Assembly: GCA_009916335.1 (NCBI GenBank) | Contig: SAAR01000114.1 | Span: 1 to 10,114 of the forward strand | Reading direction: 5' to 3' | Source of the DNA: Erysipelotrichia bacterium | GTDB taxonomy: Bacteria; Bacillota_I; Bacilli_A; Erysipelotrichales; Erysipelotrichaceae | Length of the DNA stretch: 10,114 nt | Shown: piece after piece, positions 1 to 7,042 of the stretch | Layout: each line of letters starts with the position of its first letter | Numbering within the stretch: position 1 is the first letter of the stretch | The notes under the pieces: generated by a model | The model's database searches: none | Told to the model about the DNA's origin: nothing | What the model saw: the letters and a program-made list of their open reading frames with translations, nothing else | Translations under genes and position numbers: made by a program

Positions 1-1086
1 AAGCCTATTAGCATTATTGGTGTTGAAGAAGGTGTTATTTTGGATGGGCTCGGCGTAGGAAGTGTTGTAACGGTTAAAAGTTCGTATGTTACCCTTAAAA
101 ACTTAACCATTCAAAATAGTGGAGAACGCTCTGATGTCCTTGATGCCGCCATCAATATGAATGGTGATACAACAACAGGGGCACTTGTTCAAAATGAAGT
201 GAGTCATTGCAGAATTTTAGATTCTCTTTTGGGCATCAATATGGAAATAGTCAACCATTCACTCATTAAGAACAATTACATCACATCAAAGAATTATGAA
301 CTTGGACTTCGAGGCGATGGTATTAGATTATGGTATAGCAATGACAATGTCATTCAAAAAAACCATCTTTATAAGTCACGCGATATGGTCGTATGGTATT
401 CACATGGTAATACTATTGAAGAAAATTTAGCAGAATACGGAAGATATTCACTTCATTTTATGTATGCAGGTAAAAATTATGTTTACAACAATATTTACCA
501 ATACAATTCAGTTGGTATCTTTTTTATGTATTCCAATGACACAATTGCAATAGGAAATGTTGTAAAGAATTCTCAAGGAGCTACTGGCATAGGTATTGGT
601 CTTAAAGATGCATCAAACTTTACGATTGAAAATAATACAATTGTTTATAGCGCTCAAGGAATGTATATTGATCGTTCTCCTTTTGAGCCAGATTCTAATC
701 TTTGGATTCGTAATAATAAATTTCTATTTAATTCTGAGGCACTGCATTTTCATTCTCTATGTGAAAATGGAATATTTGAAAGTAATATTATCAAAGGTAA
801 TATTGAAGATATTGTAAATGACTCACGTAGCAGTGAGAATTTTAAAAATGAATTTAAAAAAAATTATTGGGATAATTATGAAGGTTTTGATAAGAATGTG
901 GATGGTTATGGGGATAACTCTTATCATGTTTATCAGTATGCTGATAAGTTATGGATGTACAACCCATCTGTAAAATTCTTTTACGGTTCACCCGTGATGA
1001 CGTTATTAAATTTTTTGTCGAAATTGGCTCCATTTTCAGAACCAATTTTTTTACTAGAAGATAGAACACCTAAGTTTACAAACTAA
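1..1086 (+). CDS. nosD: NosD, periplasmic beta-helix protein for CuZ maturation (5' end outside window)
   Basis: The frame is open from base 1, so the gene begins upstream; the TTG at 40 is not its start. 361 residues are visible. The missing part should hold the Sec signal peptide and the first part of the fold, since family members are usually over 400 residues. The protein is built of right-handed beta-helix (PbH1/CASH) turns, seen as recurring N-x-I-x-x-N patterns and G-I segments. NosD hallmarks are present: the N-terminal strand ending in IGVEEGVILDG, an R-D pair at 379-384 followed by VVWYS, and GRYSLHFMY at 439-465. NosD is the periplasmic partner of the NosFY ABC transporter and is needed to assemble the copper-sulfur CuZ site of N2O reductase. 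It is followed 11 bases later by nosG, as in the Campylobacterota nos cluster. Family assignment is secure. Confidence 0.95.
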   Translation, partial: KPISIIGVEEGVILDGLGVGSVVTVKSSYVTLKNLTIQNSGERSDVLDAAINMNGDTTTGALVQNEVSHCRILDSLLGINMEIVNHSLIKNNYITSKNYELGLRGDGIRLWYSNDNVIQKNHLYKSRDMVVWYSHGNTIEENLAEYGRYSLHFMYAGKNYVYNNIYQYNSVGIFFMYSNDTIAIGNVVKNSQGATGIGIGLKDASNFTIENNTIVYSAQGMYIDRSPFEPDSNLWIRNNKFLFNSEALHFHSLCENGIFESNIIKGNIEDIVNDSRSSENFKNEFKKNYWDNYEGFDKNVDGYGDNSYHVYQYADKLWMYNPSVKFFYGSPVMTLLNFLSKLAPFSEPIFLLEDRTPKFTN

Positions 1087-1097
1087 TTGGAGAAAAG

Positions 1098-1832
1098 ATG
1101 GCATTACATGTAAAACAAGAAAGAAGAGAATTTATCCAATATTCTACGCTTGGTATTTTAGGTTTAGTCCTTGGTGCAGGTGTGATTGGAGCACCTTATC
1201 TTAAAGCACAAGAGACTCATTTACGTCCTCCTGGAGCCGTTGAAGAAGATAGATTTCTTTCACTTTGTATTAAATGTGGACAATGTTTACAAGTGTGCCC
1301 TTATCACTCTATTAAGTTAGCAGATTTTGCAAAAGGTTATGGTATGGGAACGCCTTACATTGAAGCAAGAGAGAGAGGATGTTACCTTTGTGGAGCGCTT
1401 CCATGTGTTTTGGCCTGTCCAACAGGAGCACTCGATCATCACGCTGAAAAACCTGAAGATGTAAAAATGGGAATAGCTGTTTTTGCATTTCCAGAGACAT
1501 GCTTAGCTATAACAAGAACCATCGTGCCTAAAAATCAAATTGAGCGGATTTATTCTCACCCTCATACGCGAAACCTCGAAGAAGATATTCTAAAAAAGCT
1601 CTCAACGTTTGAAGGTAAAAACTGTACGATCTGTGCTGATATGTGTCCTCTTCCGAATCCTTTAAATGCTATTGAGATGATTGTAACTGAAGAAGGAATT
1701 AAAAAACCACAAATTAACGAAGGATGTGTTGGCTGTGGAGTATGTGAAGAACTGTGTCCTGCATCTTCTCCTTCCATTGTTATTAAACCCCGAGAAACAT
1801 ATGCAACATACTATGGGAAGGATCAAAAATGA
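1098..1832 (+). CDS. nosG: NosG, NapG-like periplasmic 4x[4Fe-4S] ferredoxin
   Basis: A 244-residue NapG/NosG-family iron-sulfur protein. The N terminus has a twin-arginine signal (R9-R10-E-F-I) followed by a hydrophobic stretch at about 18-35, so Tat export of the folded protein to the periplasm is expected. Four cluster sites are visible: C57/C60/C63/C67-P, C95/C98/C103/C107-P, C135 with C176/C179/C183-P, and C210/C213/C216/C220-P. Grouping C135 with the third set is inferred from NapG. It is thought to work with membrane protein NosH as a menaquinol dehydrogenase feeding cytochromes c on the way to NosZ. The start at 1098 has a good ribosome site (GGAGA at 1089-1093). The stop overlaps the next start (ATGA). 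NapG itself is the alternative name, but the surrounding nos genes decide for NosG. Confidence 0.93.
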   Translation: MALHVKQERREFIQYSTLGILGLVLGAGVIGAPYLKAQETHLRPPGAVEEDRFLSLCIKCGQCLQVCPYHSIKLADFAKGYGMGTPYIEARERGCYLCGALPCVLACPTGALDHHAEKPEDVKMGIAVFAFPETCLAITRTIVPKNQIERIYSHPHTRNLEEDILKKLSTFEGKNCTICADMCPLPNPLNAIEMIVTEEGIKKPQINEGCVGCGVCEELCPASSPSIVIKPRETYATYYGKDQK

Positions 1833-2416
1833 AAAAGAATTCTTTTTTTTGCTTATTGGTTTTACTAATTTTTAATGCATGTTCAGACACAAAAGAAGAG
1901 AAGGCTAGCCCATCTGTCAAACAAAATATCGCACAACAAGCTGGGAAAATTGAAGTTGTCGAAAATAACAATTTTAAAGAACAAAAAGTCCAAGTCAAAA
2001 AAGATGATAGTAACGAAAGTAGAGTATTTTATTACGATTATCATCAAGAAGCAAAATCAAACTCGGAGTCAGATGAAGAAAAAAACTATACACCTCTTGG
2101 TGCTGCACTTAAAGTGAAAAGCCCCTATGAGCATGTTGAAGTAAGTATTTTAGTCAGTAAATTAAGTAAAAATTTTATGCTTAAATGCTCTGCTTGCCAT
2201 GATGATTATGCAAACGGAATTATAGGTCCATCACTTTTAAATAAAGATAGCGAATACATTTTTAAAACTATTTCCAAATATAAAACAGGAGAAAAGCAAA
2301 ATGTTTTAATGAAAGAGCTTGTTACTCAAATGAATAATAAAGATATCAAAGCATTAGCTGATGAAATTTATATGTTTAATCAAGAAGTTAAAAAATTAAA
2401 AGAGAGACAAAAATGA
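1829..2416 (+). CDS. nosC1: NosC1, monoheme c-type cytochrome lipoprotein
   Basis: A 195-residue exported cytochrome. Its short signal peptide ends in the lipobox-like sequence F-N-A-C with C18 as the predicted lipidated residue, so it is probably membrane-tethered in the periplasm. Residues about 20-110 are charged, low-complexity and probably flexible. The C-terminal domain carries one heme site, C120-S-A-C123-H124, with M161 (NVLMKEL) the likely distal ligand, as in class I cytochromes c. Its place between nosG and nosC2 matches the Campylobacterota arrangement, where two monoheme cytochromes link NosGH to NosZ. It overlaps nosG and nosC2 by four bases each (ATGA), implying coupled translation. 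A T8 tract at 1843-1850 lies in the signal-peptide coding part. Which of the two cytochromes is called C1 follows gene order. Confidence 0.88.
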   Translation: MKKNSFFCLLVLLIFNACSDTKEEKASPSVKQNIAQQAGKIEVVENNNFKEQKVQVKKDDSNESRVFYYDYHQEAKSNSESDEEKNYTPLGAALKVKSPYEHVEVSILVSKLSKNFMLKCSACHDDYANGIIGPSLLNKDSEYIFKTISKYKTGEKQNVLMKELVTQMNNKDIKALADEIYMFNQEVKKLKERQK

Positions 2417-2898
2417 AAAATATTATCGTAGGAATAATCACTGCTGTGATTTTTGGATCCATGATTTATACTATCAGTCAAGGTACTGCATTTCAAGGTG
2501 GACATGCAGCTAAAATTATTGAGAATGTAGCAAAAATAGAATCTACAACATCTCAACCAAGAGTACAAGCGCCCATAGAAAAGAGTGATAGAGATATTGA
2601 AGCAGAGAAAATTAAAGCTATGAAAGACAAAGCAGGTAACGTTTCATCCTTCAAAGTCAGTGAAAATTACAAACGTAAATGTGCATCTTGCCATGGTGTT
2701 ACTGGAGATGGGGCAGTTGGGCTTCCTCTATTTGGACAAAGTGCTGAACAAGTTTATGCTAAATTACTCGAATTTAAAAGTGGAAAAAGAGACAACCCAA
2801 TTATGAAAGGTGCCATTTTGAATCTTAACGACAATGACTTTAAAGAACTTTCTACTGAAATTGGTGAATTTAAAGCAAGAGCCGAAGCAGCAAAATAA
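2413..2898 (+). CDS. nosC2: NosC2, membrane-anchored monoheme c-type cytochrome
   Basis: A 161-residue cytochrome c. Residues about 4-24 form one hydrophobic segment with no lipobox and no clear cleavage site, so it is probably a signal anchor with the rest in the periplasm. The heme site is C90-A-S-C93-H94 followed by GVTGDG, and M131 (NPIMKG) is the likely distal Met ligand. The heme domain resembles that of NosC1 (shared Y/F-K-T/S-G-x-K/R-x-N and a D-x-K/E-L ending), suggesting an old duplication. It is expected to pass electrons from NosGH to the cytochrome c domain typical of clade II NosZ. The start overlaps the nosC1 stop (ATGA), and nosH follows after 14 bases. Confidence 0.88.
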   Translation: MKNIIVGIITAVIFGSMIYTISQGTAFQGGHAAKIIENVAKIESTTSQPRVQAPIEKSDRDIEAEKIKAMKDKAGNVSSFKVSENYKRKCASCHGVTGDGAVGLPLFGQSAEQVYAKLLEFKSGKRDNPIMKGAILNLNDNDFKELSTEIGEFKARAEAAK

Positions 2899-2900
2899 CC

Positions 2901-2906
2901 AAAGGA
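2901..2906 (+). promoter_or_regulatory. Ribosome binding site fixing the GTG start of nosH
   Basis: AAAGGA sits six bases before GTG at 2913. The ATG at 2911 overlaps this GTG but is followed at once by TGA, so it cannot start the protein. The site therefore supports a GTG start for nosH. Confidence 0.6.
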
Positions 2907-2912
2907 TATCAT

Positions 2913-3821
2913 GTGAATAGTAAATACGAAGAACGAAAAACCATTGCAAAAACGTCATTTTTTTCTACATTTTTTGATGAAACAAGAGATGGGAAGAAGA
3001 AGTTAAGTATCCGTGCTATGAGATGGCTTGTTATTATTAGTATTCATCTTCTGTTTTTTTTATCATTTAAAGTTGACATACAAATACTTGAGGGAACGCT
3101 AAATGGATCACGTTTTTTAGGATTTCACCTGATTGATGTTTTTACGACATTGGAAGTTTTTGCAGCAACGTATCATATGCCCATTAATATGATTATTGGA
3201 ACAGTGAGTATTTTAATTGTGTATTTGTTAATTGGTGGAAGAACATATTGTTCATGGGTATGTCCTTATGGCCTACTCAGTGAAATTGGCGAAAAAATCC
3301 ATAGTACGCTTATTCAAAAAAAGATTATTAAAGAAAGAACATTTGATTATCGTGTTAAGTATATTTTCTGGGGAATTTTTTTAACGCTTGCTTTCACTAG
3401 TGGATATTTAGTATTTGAACTCTTTAATGTCGTAGGTATTTTGAGTCGATTCATAGCCTATGGCTGGAGTCTAGCTTTAGCATGGGTTGTTACTGTCTTT
3501 TTAATCGAAGTTTTTTTTGCACGAAGAGCATGGTGTAAATATATCTGTCCTATTGGAACAACCTATGGTTTTGTGGGTGTTATAAGTGCATCAAGAGTTG
3601 AATGGAATGATAATTGTGACCACTGTATGGTTTGTCATGATGTTTGTTTTGAAAGCCAAGTCTTAGAAATAACAAAAGCAAAATATGATAAACAACGTGA
3701 AGAATTGGGCATAAAAAAAGAGATTGTAGCAAGTGGCGATTGTACATTATGTGGGCGTTGTATTGATGTATGCCATGCTGATGCATTACAGTATACTTTT
3801 AGACTAAAGAACCTTATATGA
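2913..3821 (+). CDS. nosH: NosH, NapH-like membrane quinol-oxidising iron-sulfur protein
   Basis: A 302-residue NapH/NosH-family integral membrane protein with four predicted helices (about 36-53, 88-108, 147-168, 180-202). Two CxxxCP motifs lie at C113/C117 and C208/C212, each just after a helix, as is diagnostic for NapH. A cytoplasmic ferredoxin domain follows with C235/C238/C241/C245 and C277/C280/C283/C287. Together with NosG it is believed to oxidise menaquinol and send electrons to periplasmic cytochromes for NosZ. Translation starts at GTG; an overlapping ATG is dead because TGA follows it. In both ferredoxin motifs the last Cys lacks the usual following Pro (C245-F, C287-H). The stop overlaps the nosF start (ATGA). 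The N-terminal 35 residues are polar and longer than in typical NapH. Confidence 0.92.
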   Translation: MNSKYEERKTIAKTSFFSTFFDETRDGKKKLSIRAMRWLVIISIHLLFFLSFKVDIQILEGTLNGSRFLGFHLIDVFTTLEVFAATYHMPINMIIGTVSILIVYLLIGGRTYCSWVCPYGLLSEIGEKIHSTLIQKKIIKERTFDYRVKYIFWGIFLTLAFTSGYLVFELFNVVGILSRFIAYGWSLALAWVVTVFLIEVFFARRAWCKYICPIGTTYGFVGVISASRVEWNDNCDHCMVCHDVCFESQVLEITKAKYDKQREELGIKKEIVASGDCTLCGRCIDVCHADALQYTFRLKNLI

Positions 3822-4456
3822 TAGAAATACATAATGTTAGCAAAAAATTTGGTAATGCCCTTTCGTTAGATAATTTAACGTTGACATTTAAAAAAGATGA
3901 TTATGTTGCCCTTATGGGACCTAATGGAGCGGGTAAAACCACTCTTATTAGGCTTATATTAGGATATTATCATCCTAGTAGTGGAACTGTGCTTGTCAAT
4001 GGGATGAATCCTATCCGGGAAAGAATACGTGTTTTACAAAATATTAGTTTTGTTCCACAACTTCCACCCCCTATTAAATTGAATTTGGATGAGCTCATCG
4101 ATTATGCGTGTAAAAGTACAAAGATTGAAAGAGAAGCCATTCTCCATTTTGCTAAAGAAATGGAGTTTGATATAGAGCCTAATTTAAACAAATCATTTTT
4201 TAAATTAAGTGGCGGAATGAAACAAAAAATGTTAATATCAATCAGTTTGGCACGCCAAAGCGAGATCATTATTTATGATGAACCAACAGCAAATCTTGAT
4301 CCAATAGCACGGGATAATTTCCATCGTTTATTACAAAATGAAATACGTGCTAAAACAGCATTATTTGTCACACATCGTATCGATGAGATGAAAGGATTAG
4401 TTAATCGTCAAATTTATATGGACTTAGGAAAGGTACTAACTGATGAAATTATTTAA
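3818..4456 (+). CDS. nosF: NosF, ABC transporter ATPase for CuZ assembly
   Basis: A 212-residue ABC ATPase with all motifs: Walker A GPNGAGKTT (34-42), Q-loop Q81, signature LSGGM (130-134), Walker B IIIYDE (150-155), D-loop NLD (159-161) and switch H186. NosF powers the NosY permease in the NosDFY complex, which supports CuZ site formation in NosZ. It is much shorter than the roughly 300-residue NosF of Pseudomonas and ends soon after the switch region, so it lacks a C-terminal extension. It starts inside the nosH stop (ATGA) and overlaps nosL by 14 bases. Its expected permease partner, nosY, is not next to it but at 8506. Assignment to NosF rests on position and similarity of type, since the gene is flanked by nosH and nosL. 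Confidence 0.87.
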   Translation: MIEIHNVSKKFGNALSLDNLTLTFKKDDYVALMGPNGAGKTTLIRLILGYYHPSSGTVLVNGMNPIRERIRVLQNISFVPQLPPPIKLNLDELIDYACKSTKIEREAILHFAKEMEFDIEPNLNKSFFKLSGGMKQKMLISISLARQSEIIIYDEPTANLDPIARDNFHRLLQNEIRAKTALFVTHRIDEMKGLVNRQIYMDLGKVLTDEII

Positions 4457-4886
4457 GATCCTTTTCTATCTTCTAGTAGCAATTTTTATTAGTGGTTGTG
4501 ACACTACAATTGATTTAAATCCCAGAAAAATTCATTGGGATCGTGATATGTGCGAACGATGTAAAATGGTTCTTAGTGATCGTAAATTTTCAGCACAAGT
4601 TATCAATCCTAATAATGGGAAAAAATATTTTTTTGATGATATTGGTTGCGTTATTTTATGGTTTAAAGAAAATAGTATTGAATGGAAAGAAACAGCAGTT
4701 ATATGGGTTAATGATGCTAAAACTGCGGAGTGGATAGATGCACGAAAAGCATTTTATGATATTGAGAACATTACTCCTATGGCATATGGTTTTGGAGCAC
4801 ATGCAAAGAAAGAAGACATTAGAGAAGGTCAAGAAATAATTAATTTTGAAGAAGTGTCAAGAAGAGTTATTAAAATAGGAAAATAA
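4443..4886 (+). CDS. nosL: NosL copper(I) chaperone lipoprotein, first copy
   Basis: A 147-residue NosL-family lipoprotein. The signal peptide ends in the lipobox I-S-G-C with C19 as the lipidated residue, anchoring it on the periplasmic side. The copper motif CxxCxM is present as C37-E-R-C40-K-M42. Downstream are the family's FFDDIGC (the Cys is a further possible ligand or structural residue), TPMAYGFGAH and an INFEE end. NosL is known to bind Cu(I) and deliver copper for the NosZ metal centres, working with NosDFY. The start overlaps nosF by 14 bases, with AGGAAAGG at 4426-4433 as its ribosome site. The stop overlaps the next gene by one base (TAATG). It shares long identical stretches with the second copy at 7992. 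Confidence 0.93.
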   Translation: MKLFKILFYLLVAIFISGCDTTIDLNPRKIHWDRDMCERCKMVLSDRKFSAQVINPNNGKKYFFDDIGCVILWFKENSIEWKETAVIWVNDAKTAEWIDARKAFYDIENITPMAYGFGAHAKKEDIREGQEIINFEEVSRRVIKIGK

Positions 4887-5203
4887 TGGCAAAAATAAAT
4901 ATATATTGTGTTTTATTTGTTTGGTTGGCACTTAGTATGATGCTAATAGTAGAGGTGTGTTACTTTTCATACAAATATACTTTAACACCAGAGAAAATGG
5001 TATCAAAAGAAGCCCTAAGTGCCATAGTGGGATTACCAGATATTGCTTTAGTCAATGAAGCACACTATGTACGTCATAGAAGCCTCAGTAGTGTGTTTTC
5101 TTATTTTAATGAATCCCCTGAGCTTTTAGAATATTTTCCTTCTACCTTTGTTTATAATTATGCTCCTTATATGCATCCTTCAAGGATAGAACATGTTTTT
5201 TAA
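4886..5203 (+). CDS. Small one-helix membrane protein of unknown function
   Basis: A 105-residue protein that I do not recognise. One hydrophobic helix at about 6-29 acts as a signal anchor, and the remaining roughly 75 residues are probably periplasmic. The C-terminal part is not low-complexity: it has the blocks NEAHYVRHRSLSSVF (57-71) and LEYFPSTFVYNYAPYMHP (81-98), rich in aromatic residues and with four histidines (60, 64, 97, 103). It overlaps nosL by one base and the following ABC permease by 11 bases, so it is almost certainly made together with that transporter. The tight coupling suggests a small accessory subunit or periplasmic partner of the transporter, which is inference only. 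That it is a real gene is supported by the exact fit between two overlapping neighbours with no other frame filling the space. Confidence 0.75.
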   Translation: MAKINIYCVLFVWLALSMMLIVEVCYFSYKYTLTPEKMVSKEALSAIVGLPDIALVNEAHYVRHRSLSSVFSYFNESPELLEYFPSTFVYNYAPYMHPSRIEHVF

Positions 5204-6380
5204 GCCCAATTTATTATTCTTAAATTATGCTATACGCTCGCTTATGAGACGTTTTGGAAAAAGCTTTTTTATATTTTTTATCTTAGGTTTGCTTGTTTTT
5301 ATGCTTGCCGCAGTTTTAATGATCGCAGATGCAATTAAATTGGAACTTAATTCTACCCTTAAAACCTTACCTCAGATAACCTTGCAGCGCTTTATAGCTG
5401 GCAAACAAAGCGATGTTCCTCTAGAGAGAGTTGAAACACTCTTAGATATAGAAGGAATTATGGCAGTAACACCTCGCATATGGGGATATTACTACTTTAA
5501 ACCAGCAGGTGTCAACTTTTCCATTGTAGGTGTAGATGCGTATGAGGAGCAATATTCCTCCACTCTCTCTAGGCTCACAAAGCATTTTGATATAAAACTC
5601 CTTGAAAAAGAGAATGGCATGATCGTAGGGGAAGGTGTAAAAAAGATTTTGGAAGAAAATTACTATACTGATTTTTTTAACTTCATTACCAGTGAAGGAA
5701 AATGGCAACGTGTTCAGATTGCTGGTATTTTCCACTCCGATCTTGTATTAGAATCTAACGATCTCATTATTCTTCCCAAAAAACTTGCCTACACTATTTT
5801 TGGTATGGATGAACACAAAGCCACTGATATAATCGTTAAAGTTGCCAATATTAGAGAGGTTTCAACCATTGTGCAAAAAATCAATGAAAGATACCCCGAC
5901 ATGCGCGCTATTACGCAAGATGACATCAGGATAAGTTATCAGAATATCTTTGATTATAAAGGTGGCTTTTTTTTGACTCTTTTTACTATCTGTGGGTTTG
6001 CTTTTTTTATCATTATTTACGATAAAACAAGTGGTTTAAGCTCCGAAGAGAAGAGAGAAATTGGAATTTTAAAAGCCATTGGTTGGAGCAGTGATGACAT
6101 TTTAAAAGAGAAATTTTATGAGAGCTTTACGCTTTCTTTAAGTGCATTTTTCTCAGGCATCACATTTGCACTTTTTTATGTATATGGCTTACAAGCACCC
6201 CTTCTGCGTAACCTTTTTATGGGTTATTCGGCATTAAAACCATCATTTTCTCTTCCCTTTAGTTTAGATGTGTCAATGCTTTTTTTACTTTTCTTGTTAA
6301 GTGTACCTATATATATAGCAGCAACTTTAATTCCTGCATGGAGAGCTTCTACTCTTGATGCTGATGAGGTGATGCGATGA
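5193..6380 (+). CDS. FtsX/MacB-type ABC transporter permease
   Basis: A 395-residue permease of the FtsX/MacB/LolCE superfamily. The topology is typical: one helix at about 23-46, a long extracytoplasmic domain (about 47-255) of MacB periplasmic-core type, then three helices (257-277, 311-332, 360-382). Between helices 2 and 3 is the conserved coupling segment EKREIGILKAIGW (286-298). The C terminus PAWRASTLDADEVMR is the classic family ending. Such proteins usually do not carry small solutes across the membrane. They use ATP to do mechanical work on periplasmic substrates such as lipoproteins, peptides or hydrolases. Only one permease gene is present, so a homodimer is likely. The ribosome site is AAGGA at 5182-5186. 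The stop overlaps the following ATPase start (ATGA), identifying its motor. It is not a standard nos gene. Confidence 0.88.
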   Translation: MFFKPNLLFLNYAIRSLMRRFGKSFFIFFILGLLVFMLAAVLMIADAIKLELNSTLKTLPQITLQRFIAGKQSDVPLERVETLLDIEGIMAVTPRIWGYYYFKPAGVNFSIVGVDAYEEQYSSTLSRLTKHFDIKLLEKENGMIVGEGVKKILEENYYTDFFNFITSEGKWQRVQIAGIFHSDLVLESNDLIILPKKLAYTIFGMDEHKATDIIVKVANIREVSTIVQKINERYPDMRAITQDDIRISYQNIFDYKGGFFLTLFTICGFAFFIIIYDKTSGLSSEEKREIGILKAIGWSSDDILKEKFYESFTLSLSAFFSGITFALFYVYGLQAPLLRNLFMGYSALKPSFSLPFSLDVSMLFLLFLLSVPIYIAATLIPAWRASTLDADEVMR

Positions 6381-7042
6381 TAGTACTTCAAAACGTATAT
6401 AAACAGTTTATGCAAGGCGATGAAGAAACTCATGCGTTAAAAAATATCTCCTTAGAGATAAAAAAAAGTGAATGTGTCGTCCTTAAAGGCTCTAGTGGTA
6501 GTGGAAAGAGTACCTTACTATCACTCATTGCAGGCTTGATGCAGCCCAATAGTGGAAAAATAAATATAGATGGCAAAGAGATTTCTAAAATACCTGAGTT
6601 ATTTAGCGCGCAGTTAAGACGTAAAAAAATTGGCTTCATCTTCCAAAAATTTCATCTCATAGCTTATTTAACAGCTCTTGAGAATGTGGTAGCTCCCTTA
6701 ATTCCCGAAGGTCTTTCCGTAAATATATTAGAAGAAAAAGCTAAAGTTGCTATGAAACAATGCGATATTGCACATAAAGCAAAGATGCGCATAAACCGTC
6801 TTTCAGGAGGAGAACAACAACGTGTTGCTATTGCAAGAGCTCTGGTCAATAATCCTTCCATCATTCTTGCTGATGAGCCAACTGCCAACCTCGATGAAAA
6901 GCTTTCACGGGAATTGATATCTTCTCTTCAAATACTTAAACAAAATGGTGTAACTTTACTAATAGCAACACACGATCCACTATTTTTTGATCTTCCTTTT
7001 GTTGATCGTGTTATTGAAATAAAAAACGGTGAACTTTTATGA
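6377..7042 (+). CDS. LolD/MacB-type ABC transporter ATPase
   Basis: A 221-residue ABC ATPase of the LolD/MacB/FtsE class. Walker A is GSSGSGKST (38-46), Q-loop Q90 within IFQKFHLI, signature LSGGEQQR (142-149), Walker B IILADE (162-167), D-loop NLD (171-173) and switch H199 (ATHD). The N-terminal region with a short acidic insertion (GDEETHAL) before the A-loop area is typical for this class. It is joined by ATGA overlaps both to the permease upstream and to the polytopic membrane protein downstream. It therefore forms a complete transporter with the 5193 permease, separate from NosF/NosY. It is clearly different from NosF (3818), which has the LSGGMKQK signature of ABC-2 type systems. Substrate unknown. 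Confidence 0.9.
   Translation: MIVLQNVYKQFMQGDEETHALKNISLEIKKSECVVLKGSSGSGKSTLLSLIAGLMQPNSGKINIDGKEISKIPELFSAQLRRKKIGFIFQKFHLIAYLTALENVVAPLIPEGLSVNILEEKAKVAMKQCDIAHKAKMRINRLSGGEQQRVAIARALVNNPSIILADEPTANLDEKLSRELISSLQILKQNGVTLLIATHDPLFFDLPFVDRVIEIKNGELL

Noticed and set aside
40..42. TTG as a possible nosD start
   Set aside because: The frame is open and family-like upstream to base 1 (IGVEEGVIL), so the real start is outside the window.
596..817. 73-codon plus-strand frame inside nosD
   Set aside because: Shadow of the beta-helix gene in another frame; the nosD frame carries all family motifs.
1843..1850. T8 tract in the nosC1 signal peptide, with similar T8 runs at 3054-3061, 3511-3518 and 5967-5974, considered as phase-variation switches
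   Set aside because: Such runs are expected in AT-rich membrane and signal coding sequence, and Campylobacterota switches are typically longer G/C tracts.
1875..2117. 80-codon lysine-rich plus-strand frame inside nosC1
   Set aside because: Composition follows from the A-rich linker of the cytochrome read out of frame; no start signal.
5442..5735. 97-codon open frame on the minus strand
   Set aside because: It lies fully inside the well-supported ABC permease gene, has no ribosome site and no recognisable protein character.
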